Source of the DNA: Paracoccaceae bacterium
GTDB taxonomy: Bacteria > Pseudomonadota > Alphaproteobacteria > Rhodobacterales > Rhodobacteraceae
Direction of reading: 5' to 3'
Length of the DNA: 64,000 bases
NCBI GenBank assembly: GCA_902543185.1
Contig: CACBXB010000001.1
Span: forward strand, 62,001 to 126,000
This document shows, one piece after another, positions 57,499 to 64,000 of the stretch. The notes under the pieces are model-generated. The model saw nothing but the letters and a program-made list of their open reading frames with translations, did no database searches and was not told the DNA's origin. Numbering within the stretch: the first letter of the stretch is position 1; each line of letters opens with the position of its first letter. A program made the position numbers and the translations under genes.

Positions 57499-58050
57499 TT
57501 AAAGAGTTTCTATAGTTAGATTCCCATTAGTGTATACACAAATATCAGCTGCTATAGCCATCGCTTCGCGTGCAACAGCCTCTGCAGACTTTTTAGTATT
57601 CATCATTCCTCTAGCCGCTGCCAGAGCATAATTTCCACCTGATCCTATGGCCGCAACATTGTGTTCAGGCTCTAAAACGTCGCCGGCTCCGGTTATTACT
57701 AATAGACTGTCACCGTCGGTGACAATGAGCATTGCTTCTAATTTTTGAAGATACTTGTCGGTCCGCCAATCTTTTGCAAGTTCAACAGATGCTCTGGCAA
57801 GCTGGCCTGGCATTGCTTCTAGTTTGGCCTCTAAGCGTTCTAAAAGAGTAAAGGCGTCTGCAGTTGATCCTGCAAACCCACAAACAACATCAAAACCACC
57901 AGGTGATATTTTGCGAACTTTTTTAGCGCTGCCCTTTATGACGGTTTGACCTAGGCTAACTTGTCCATCTCCAGCGATAACAACCTTACCCTCTTTTTTG
58001 ACGCCAATGATTGTCGTTCCATGCCAGTTTGGGAAATCACTTGATGACAT
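57499..58050 (-). CDS. hslV: ATP-dependent protease peptidase subunit HslV
   Basis: A 183-aa threonine protease. The nucleophile is Thr12 in [10 protein letters not shown], exposed after removal of an 11-residue propeptide; the dodecamer forms the proteolytic chamber with HslU. The GDGQVSLG and [14 protein letters not shown] segments are family hallmarks. Strong GAGGA ribosome-binding site. Upstream gene is trxA. Confidence 0.96.
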   Translation of the reverse strand: MSSSDFPNWHGTTIIGVKKEGKVVIAGDGQVSLGQTVIKGSAKKVRKISPGGFDVVCGFAGSTADAFTLLERLEAKLEAMPGQLARASVELAKDWRTDKYLQKLEAMLIVTDGDSLLVITGAGDVLEPEHNVAAIGSGGNYALAAARGMMNTKKSAEAVAREAMAIAADICVYTNGNLTIETL

Positions 58051-58079
58051 AATATGTCCTCAAAATTACAATTATATTG

Positions 58080-58400
58080 CTAAATGCTATCGTCTATCCA
58101 GCTTTGAAGTGCTGCTTTAGGGGCGGCGCCTGCTCTATTAGATACAACCTCACCATCTTTGAAAATGAACAATGCGGGAATTCCTCTTACACCCATGGAA
58201 GCTGCAGCGTTAGGGTTTGTATCTACATCAACCTTTGCAATTTTTACTTTACCTTCGTATTCGGCGGACAATTCTTCCAAAGCAGGTCCGATTTGCTTAC
58301 ATGGACCGCACCACTCAGCCCAGAAATCTACAACAACTGGTATTGTTGAATTGCGGACTTCTGTTTCAAATGTATCGTCTGTTACTGCTACTGTACCCAT
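58080..58400 (-). CDS. trxA: Thioredoxin
   Basis: A 106-aa thioredoxin with the redox motif WCGPC (Cys31, Cys34) and the cis-proline [11 protein letters not shown]. It reduces disulfides in ribonucleotide reductase and other cytoplasmic enzymes. AGGAG precedes the ATG at 58400. It lies between addA and hslV, all in one direction. Confidence 0.96.
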   Translation of the reverse strand: MGTVAVTDDTFETEVRNSTIPVVVDFWAEWCGPCKQIGPALEELSAEYEGKVKIAKVDVDTNPNAAASMGVRGIPALFIFKDGEVVSNRAGAAPKAALQSWIDDSI

Positions 58401-58453
58401 TCATTTACTCCTGATTTTTCTTATTTTTAAAGTAAGAAGTGCAAAGCAAAACG

Positions 58454-61400
58454 TCAAGATGTGGAAACATCTAGATTGTCATAATCTAACAAATCTTCTT
58501 CCAGATGGTCTATTTTTTTGATTGCGGTCCATAAAATGTAGCAGCTTACTTCTTTACCTGGGTATATATCCTCTATAGCTAATTTGTAGGTGCTCATTTG
58601 CCTTAAGATTCCAAGTGGAATTTTATTTGCTGTTTTTGGAACGGTCGAATTGGTTTTGAAATCTATAATTTGGACATTGTTGCTTCCAACTATAAGGCGG
58701 TCGATAATACCATAGATTTTCTTATTTTTTAAATTGGGCAACTGGGCTGAGAAAGATACCTCGCTCAGGACGTCTTTAGCAAAAATATATGAAAACTTTG
58801 GGTCATTCAAAACTGATAATGCTTCTTTAATAGCGTTTTCGACATTTGGGGGTCCATCAAATAGCCTATTGGCCTTGAGCATTTTTAAAGAATATTCGGG
58901 CCAATTCTGAGAAGAATACTTTGGAAGTAACTCAAGTAATTTATGCACACGCGATCCATGAAGCGCAGCCTCTTCTTCGCTTAACCCGTTTCCTTTTGAT
59001 AATGTTTTGGAGCCGCCTAAGTCCGATGGAACAAGATACTTTGGTTGCACTTTGTTTTCAAAACTTACCTTTTTGATCCAATCGGGTAATTTATTTCTTG
59101 ATTTTTTTGACTGGCACTCTTTTTCTGCTATTGCAAATGTCCAGTTTCCTTCTTCAAGCCGTAGTCCTTCCCCAGTAGGGAAAATTTGCTTTTTTGCTTT
59201 AGACGATTGCAGACTATTTTTTATTTTCTCATACCAACATTTGTCGTCTAATTGACCTGCAGACATTGCAATGAACCAAGTTTCAGCTCTGGTGATTGCA
59301 ACATAGAGAAGCCGGCTCCTTTCGGCTTCTAGCGCCTGTATTTTTTTTAATTTAATTTCTTCTTCGTTACGAGAAGCTTCGCCCTTTTTATTATTCCACA
59401 CCGCGATTTTTTCCCCTACTAGGATTTTGTCGCGCAGCTCAACTTTTCTTTTTTGGGTCTCTGGCAATATAACAATTGGAGACTCGAGACCTTTTGCGCC
59501 GTGTATAGTCATTACTCGTATTTGGTTTTCTTGTTTTGTCAGCTGTCTTTTTATTTCAAAACCAGAGGTTGAAACCCATGATAAAAAGCCTACAAGGCTG
59601 GGTGTTTCTTGCTTTTCGTAATCAATTGATAAAGAAAGCAAAGCATCTATAGCGTCTTCTGCTTCTGCTCCTAAGCGTGATATCAGATTAGCCCGTCCGC
59701 TATATTGGTTGAGTATTTTTTCAAGAAGTTCATAAGGCCTCAGATAATCAATACTGGCTAGGAGATTATTCAAAACCAAATACTCATGTGTAAATATATC
59801 CGACCTTTTTTTAAGTTCTTCCCATAAAAATTTATCTTCTCGATTATGTGCTAAGTCAAAAAGCTCCCTCTCACTCCAGCTAAATAGAGGTGATTTTAGT
59901 ACAGTGGCTAACGACAAGTCATCCTGTGGAGACGATAAAAATGATAGCAAAGCAATAAGGTCTTTAACCGCAATCTCGTCCATAAGCTTTAAGCGATCAG
60001 CTCCTGAAATAGGCAGGCCTCTTTTTTTGCATGCTTTGATTATCTCATGAAATAAAACTGATCGGCGCTGGACCAGTATTAAAAAATCGCCAGCGCTAAT
60101 TTTACGCATAACATAATCATTTCCAGTTCTTTCTGGAATTAAACTGTTAGAAGATATTAACGTGTTAATTTGGTTAGCTATTAGGTATGCCAACCTTACC
60201 CTTTCATCTTCTTTTCCTGGCATATCTACAGGGCTTTGCCACTCTGTATCTTTTGGTTGCTCGGCCTTTTCTATAGAGGGCCAAAGATCAACTCGGCCCG
60301 GTAATTTAGAATAAAATGATATATGATTTTCCGTGCTTTCTAGCTCACTTTCATTCTTACTTTCAGGTTTTTCTAGAATGCTATCAACAAACCTTAGAAT
60401 TGTAGGAGATGATCTAAAAGAATATTGTAAACTTAATTCTTTTAGGGGTTTGGCCGCCTCGTCAAATCGTTTTTTAAATTTTTTTTGAATTCGATTGAGC
60501 TCAAAAGTGTCGGCGCCTTGGAAAGAATAAATTGATTGCTTTTTATCACCAACAACGAATAGGGTCCGGTTTATTTTATCTCTAGAACCGTCTCCGGCAT
60601 AAAATTCTTGCGATATTTTTTCTATAATTCGCCATTGTGTAGGGCTAGTATCTTGTGCCTCATCAATGAGTATATGATCGATGCCTCCATCTAAACGATA
60701 TAATACCCAAGCTGCTATAGTAGGATCTATCAAAAGTTTTTGGGTTTTTAAAATGAGGTCTTCAAAATCTAACCAACCACGGAGTAATTTTTCATTTGTA
60801 TAATGATTAAGAAAAATTCGTGAGAAATCGTAAAGAGCACAGATTTTCTCCGACGTTTCATATGAAATTCTTGTTTGCCGAAAAACTTCTATTCTCGCTG
60901 CTAATTTGTTTACTTGCTCTATCGAAGAATTTAAAAATTCGTTTAGGACAGTTTTAGAGGCAAAACTATTAGTTTTTGCACTATATTCGGGTCGCTTTTC
61001 CGTACTGCCTTTGTACAATAAAATATCTTCTAACGTTTTTATAAATTCTAAATCGATAGATTTTATATTTGAGAGTTTTTTGGCAGCTGCTTTGTCTCGG
61101 ATACCACCATTTTTCATGCGCTCCTGTAGAATTTTTATAACCTTAAGGTCTTTACTGTCGAAGTTTTTATTTAAGCATTCTTCAAAAGATACGTTGCCAT
61201 TTAATCCAAACTCTGAACAGATTTCAGAATGACTTTTAAATTTGGACAAAACAGTACGATTCTTCAAAATATCTGTCAGCAGGTCTGTCAAATTAACATC
61301 ACTTAGAAATTTTGAAACATCAGCTAAGGAGATTGATTCTATTTCATCAGTTGATATTTTTTCTAAAATTTCTGTGCAAAGTGCTTGGGCTGTCCATTCA

Positions 61401-61846
61401 TCAATTTCTGTGAAATTTGGAGAAACACCTGCTTCAAGAGGAAAACGTCTGAGTAACGAAGAGCAAAAAGAGTGAATTGTTTGTATCTTTAAGCTTCCCG
61501 GCACCTCAATTGCTCGAGCGAACAGAGTTCTTGCTTGCTTATATGTTTGTTTGTTTAATCTCTGTTCTAGGCCTAGTTTAGTAAGGCTATTTCTGAGATT
61601 TCTGTCATCAAGCATAGCCCACTTACCCAAGCGCTCAAATAAGCGGTTTTGCATTTCTGACGCAGCGGCTTTTGTATAAGTTAAGCATAAAATATTTTCA
61701 GGTGACACGCCTTCTAGTAGCAATCTAGCAACCCTATCGGTTAAAACACGCGTTTTGCCAGAACCTGCGTTAGCAGAAAGCCAAGTAGAGCTATCTGGAT
61801 TAGATGCACGGATTTGAGCGAGAGTTGCCATGTTATGGTTTTTCAT
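58454..61846 (-). CDS. addA: Double-strand break repair helicase-nuclease AddA
   Basis: An 1130-aa alphaproteobacterial AddA, an SF1A (UvrD-like) helicase with a RecB-family nuclease at the C-terminus. Walker A is SANAGSGKTRVLTDR (about 24-38), helicase motif II is HILIDEAQDTSPTQW, motif III includes FVVGDKKQSIYSFQGAD, and motif VI is YVAITRAE. The nuclease motif VQIIDFKTN is near residue 1065. With AddB it processes DNA ends and responds to Chi-like sites. The start overlaps the addB stop (ATGA); an ATG five codons later is an alternative. Confidence 0.95.
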   Translation of the reverse strand: MKNHNMATLAQIRASNPDSSTWLSANAGSGKTRVLTDRVARLLLEGVSPENILCLTYTKAAASEMQNRLFERLGKWAMLDDRNLRNSLTKLGLEQRLNKQTYKQARTLFARAIEVPGSLKIQTIHSFCSSLLRRFPLEAGVSPNFTEIDEWTAQALCTEILEKISTDEIESISLADVSKFLSDVNLTDLLTDILKNRTVLSKFKSHSEICSEFGLNGNVSFEECLNKNFDSKDLKVIKILQERMKNGGIRDKAAAKKLSNIKSIDLEFIKTLEDILLYKGSTEKRPEYSAKTNSFASKTVLNEFLNSSIEQVNKLAARIEVFRQTRISYETSEKICALYDFSRIFLNHYTNEKLLRGWLDFEDLILKTQKLLIDPTIAAWVLYRLDGGIDHILIDEAQDTSPTQWRIIEKISQEFYAGDGSRDKINRTLFVVGDKKQSIYSFQGADTFELNRIQKKFKKRFDEAAKPLKELSLQYSFRSSPTILRFVDSILEKPESKNESELESTENHISFYSKLPGRVDLWPSIEKAEQPKDTEWQSPVDMPGKEDERVRLAYLIANQINTLISSNSLIPERTGNDYVMRKISAGDFLILVQRRSVLFHEIIKACKKRGLPISGADRLKLMDEIAVKDLIALLSFLSSPQDDLSLATVLKSPLFSWSERELFDLAHNREDKFLWEELKKRSDIFTHEYLVLNNLLASIDYLRPYELLEKILNQYSGRANLISRLGAEAEDAIDALLSLSIDYEKQETPSLVGFLSWVSTSGFEIKRQLTKQENQIRVMTIHGAKGLESPIVILPETQKRKVELRDKILVGEKIAVWNNKKGEASRNEEEIKLKKIQALEAERSRLLYVAITRAETWFIAMSAGQLDDKCWYEKIKNSLQSSKAKKQIFPTGEGLRLEEGNWTFAIAEKECQSKKSRNKLPDWIKKVSFENKVQPKYLVPSDLGGSKTLSKGNGLSEEEAALHGSRVHKLLELLPKYSSQNWPEYSLKMLKANRLFDGPPNVENAIKEALSVLNDPKFSYIFAKDVLSEVSFSAQLPNLKNKKIYGIIDRLIVGSNNVQIIDFKTNSTVPKTANKIPLGILRQMSTYKLAIEDIYPGKEVSCYILWTAIKKIDHLEEDLLDYDNLDVSTS

Positions 61847-64000
61847 TGGGCCTTATCCTGAGTAGACCACTCCCCAAAACGAGATATTCCATCATAATCA
61901 GAAATATCTTCAACCTGAAACATAGCTCGCCTTGCGGTAAAGCCTTGGTCTGGATTGAGATATGTCTCAATTAGTAAGTGGAATTTGCTGCGGTGAGTTT
62001 CTAAAGATTCTTGATCAAATGGAGCAAAAATTTCTTTTTTATTGGTAAGATCAATAAAGGAAGCATTAGAAACACTTAAAGGCGCAATATCTGAAAAACC
62101 ACCATCTTCAATAATTAAAGCAAGTAAGAAAAGTTGCTTATCAAAATGCAACTGGACATTTTTATTTGGCACAGCGCCTGTTTTATAGTCATAAATTATA
62201 GCTTTACCGTCCTGATTAATATCAACTCGGTCAACTTGCGCAGTGAGTTTAAAGCCTAGGCTTGGGATAATAATTTGCCCTTTCTTTTCTAACGCTATGG
62301 GCTTACTCAAAGTCCTTCTGTTTGCTTCTTCCGAAACAAACCAGTCTGCTATTTTTTCAACTCTAGAAAACCAAAAAAGCTGTGCAGTAGGTGAAGCAAC
62401 TTTTTTTATTAATTGCTCTTTTGTTATATTTAACAAAAGGTTTTTTTGATCAAGCAATGAAGCGTCTTGTTGCCAATTCCTAACAAACTGCTCAAAAATT
62501 TTGTGTATTATAACTCCCCTTAATAAAGGATCAGCCGTTCGATGTAATGGCTTAAGAGGTTTAAATTTTAAGATATGTTTTGCGTAGATAGCGTAAGGAT
62601 CTCGAATAAGAGTTTTTATCTCTGTTACGGATAGTTTTTTAGGGCGTGTGTTTTTTGGTGGTTTGGGAGAAGGCCTTTTTGCTGGTTTCGTTGGAGTAAA
62701 GATTTTTGTTTCATTGGCCCAGTCTAGCCACTTTGTGCCACGACCTTTCATTTTTTCAATTGCCTCGGGACCATTATTTCCGGAAAGCCCATTTAATAGG
62801 TTCAAAAGTCTATTTAACCATCTGGATGGTATCGTTTCCGCTTCGTTATCCTTGGTACTTCTAGTTATTAACACATTAGAGCTACAGACTGACTGCTGAT
62901 AATCGTGTGCCGATAGGCCTATCCGTCTCTCAGGAGAGAGTAATCCAACCTCTTTTCGCATTTTTCTATTCAACCATGGATCTATTGCAGCAGGAGCTGG
63001 CCAAGAGCCTTCATTCATACCGGCTAAAATCAAAACCTCGGCATTATGTGCTCGAGCCTCTAAAGTTCCCCAAATCATAATATAGGGATGAGTAGGATTT
63101 ATTTCTGGTACGTGTTCCTCGGCCAGTATCGAATTAAAGACGTCTGCATATCTTGATGCTGATATGGAACTAGCAGTTGGAGAGGCCTCCTTTATTTTTT
63201 CAATTATTTTAAAACAATGGTGGCCATTATTTTGTTTCCATAATCCACCAGAACTGTTTGTCTCATTTTGGTCTGGACCAGACGCCAAGTTGTTGGCAAT
63301 CTCAACGTGTTTATCAAGAATTTCTTCAAAAATATGAGAATCCTGCAACTTAAACATTTCTAAAATATTGCAGACCCAAGACGCCCACTTTGAGGCATAT
63401 GGATTCTTTACTTCTCGTAACCAAATAGAAATGCTTTCTGCAGAAAATATACTGACATCGGCGGTTCTAAAGAATAGTTCGAGGCTTTGAACAAATACTA
63501 AATGATCGTTTCTAAATTCCCCGCCACTGTGAGTTAAGGGATGCTTTAATAAAGCGAAAATTTTTGTTGTTGTCATAGGTCCTGTAAAAAGAGAAACCAC
63601 TAAGCGTAGAAATCTACCCGATGGTGTTAGTTGTAAAGGAACTCCAGCACTGTCATCAGGAACAATATTCCAATTAGACAGGTAGGCAGAAACCATTCTT
63701 GTCAACTTTCGGTTTGGTGATATTAAAATTAGACTTTGCTCTTCTTTAACGGCAGAAATTATTCTGAATGATATAGCCAGAGCCTCATCCCTAATGCTAT
63801 CAGCCTCAACCAGGCTTATTTTTTCTGTGATATCTGAAACATTGCCCAATTTTGGGCCTTCTTCTAACCAGCAGTCAGTAACAGGTGCTGGCCTTAAAGA
63901 TAGACCAATTAAATTTTGTAATGGCATATTAGATTTTTCTTTTAGGTACCATTTTTGTAGTTTTTCTTGCCGCAGCCCTAAGGTAAAAAATGTTTTCAAA
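61843..64000 (-). CDS. addB: Double-strand break repair protein AddB (N-terminus beyond window)
   Basis: The visible part is about 718 residues; alphaproteobacterial AddB is about 980 aa, so the missing N-terminal part lies past 64000. Recognisable stretches are LILAGMNEGSWPAPAAIDPWLNRKMR (by position about residues 325-350 of the visible part) and the C-terminal nuclease motif AIIYDYKTGAVP, with the LSVTEIKTLIRDPYAIYAK segment that opens the nuclease domain. AddB forms the second nuclease and Chi-recognition subunit with AddA, and the two genes overlap by 4 bases. Confidence 0.93.
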   Translation of the reverse strand, partial: LKTFFTLGLRQEKLQKWYLKEKSNMPLQNLIGLSLRPAPVTDCWLEEGPKLGNVSDITEKISLVEADSIRDEALAISFRIISAVKEEQSLILISPNRKLTRMVSAYLSNWNIVPDDSAGVPLQLTPSGRFLRLVVSLFTGPMTTTKIFALLKHPLTHSGGEFRNDHLVFVQSLELFFRTADVSIFSAESISIWLREVKNPYASKWASWVCNILEMFKLQDSHIFEEILDKHVEIANNLASGPDQNETNSSGGLWKQNNGHHCFKIIEKIKEASPTASSISASRYADVFNSILAEEHVPEINPTHPYIMIWGTLEARAHNAEVLILAGMNEGSWPAPAAIDPWLNRKMRKEVGLLSPERRIGLSAHDYQQSVCSSNVLITRSTKDNEAETIPSRWLNRLLNLLNGLSGNNGPEAIEKMKGRGTKWLDWANETKIFTPTKPAKRPSPKPPKNTRPKKLSVTEIKTLIRDPYAIYAKHILKFKPLKPLHRTADPLLRGVIIHKIFEQFVRNWQQDASLLDQKNLLLNITKEQLIKKVASPTAQLFWFSRVEKIADWFVSEEANRRTLSKPIALEKKGQIIIPSLGFKLTAQVDRVDINQDGKAIIYDYKTGAVPNKNVQLHFDKQLFLLALIIEDGGFSDIAPLSVSNASFIDLTNKKEIFAPFDQESLETHRSKFHLLIETYLNPDQGFTARRAMFQVEDISDYDGISRFGEWSTQDKAQ

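Noticed and set aside
1-64000. tRNA or rRNA genes, CRISPR arrays, insertion sequences, prophage
   Set aside because: I looked in the intergenic gaps and found no cloverleaf, repeat-spacer array, transposase or phage genes; the gaps are too short for most of these.

Overview
The window is a gene-dense, AT-rich stretch of alphaproteobacterial chromosome. Several neighbourhoods point to a marine Rhodobacterales (Roseobacter-group) organism with a low-GC, streamlined genome: secB/dnaQ-coaE-aroE-maf, rho-mnmE-mnmG-rsmG-parA-parB, hemW-rdgB-rph/hrcA-grpE, dapD-(unknown 106 aa)-HAD-dapE, trxA-hslV-hslU downstream of addB-addA, a monomeric isocitrate dehydrogenase, and deoC next to an ALDH16-type dehydrogenase. 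Intergenic gaps are short and many neighbours overlap by 1-26 bases. The taxonomic call is inferred from gene order and protein sequence; no rRNA or tRNA gene was seen.

Layout. Bases 1-8641 hold an accessory catabolic cluster: a divergent 4-oxalocrotonate-tautomerase-like gene (cut by the window edge), then a two-subunit aconitase-type hydro-lyase, an isocitrate-lyase/PEP-mutase-type C-C lyase, HyuB/HyuA (ATP-dependent hydantoinase/oxoprolinase type), an isochorismatase-fold hydrolase whose catalytic Cys is replaced by Gly, and a fumarate-reductase-type flavoprotein. Bases 8.7-18.2 kb carry monomeric IDH, an EamA exporter, HU, AMP nucleosidase, a class II aldolase, deoC and ALDH16 (nucleotide and deoxyribose breakdown). 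Bases 18.2-28.7 kb carry a lytic transglycosylase without a visible leader, RNase R, a TIGR04282 glycosyltransferase-like protein, the dapE/HAD/unknown/dapD lysine group, a threonine dehydratase, rpe, a CoxG-like protein, Smr and a Tim44-like protein. Bases 28.8-33 kb carry fxsA, secB, dnaQ, coaE, aroE and maf.

The replication-origin neighbourhood lies at 32.5-39.8 kb. The longest non-coding stretch (32564-33006) is very AT-rich, contains a consensus DnaA box and a perfect palindrome made of two near-consensus DnaA boxes, and sits where alphaproteobacterial oriC is found (maf-aroE-coaE-dnaQ leaving on one side, rho-mnmE-mnmG-rsmG-parAB on the other). Two perfect 16-bp parS sites are embedded in mnmG (at its start) and in rsmG, just upstream of parA-parB.

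Bases 39.8-47.4 kb hold hemW-rdgB-rph, hrcA-grpE, mutS and an exported MsrA. Bases 47.5-51.6 kb are a small accessory set: a class IV aminotransferase, a sulfotransferase-like P-loop protein, a FAH-family gene broken by a one-base frameshift, a beta-keto-acid cleavage enzyme and an EamA transporter. aroC follows, then a TPP riboswitch controlling thiBPQ. The window ends with hslU, hslV, trxA, addA and the C-terminal part of addB, all on the minus strand.
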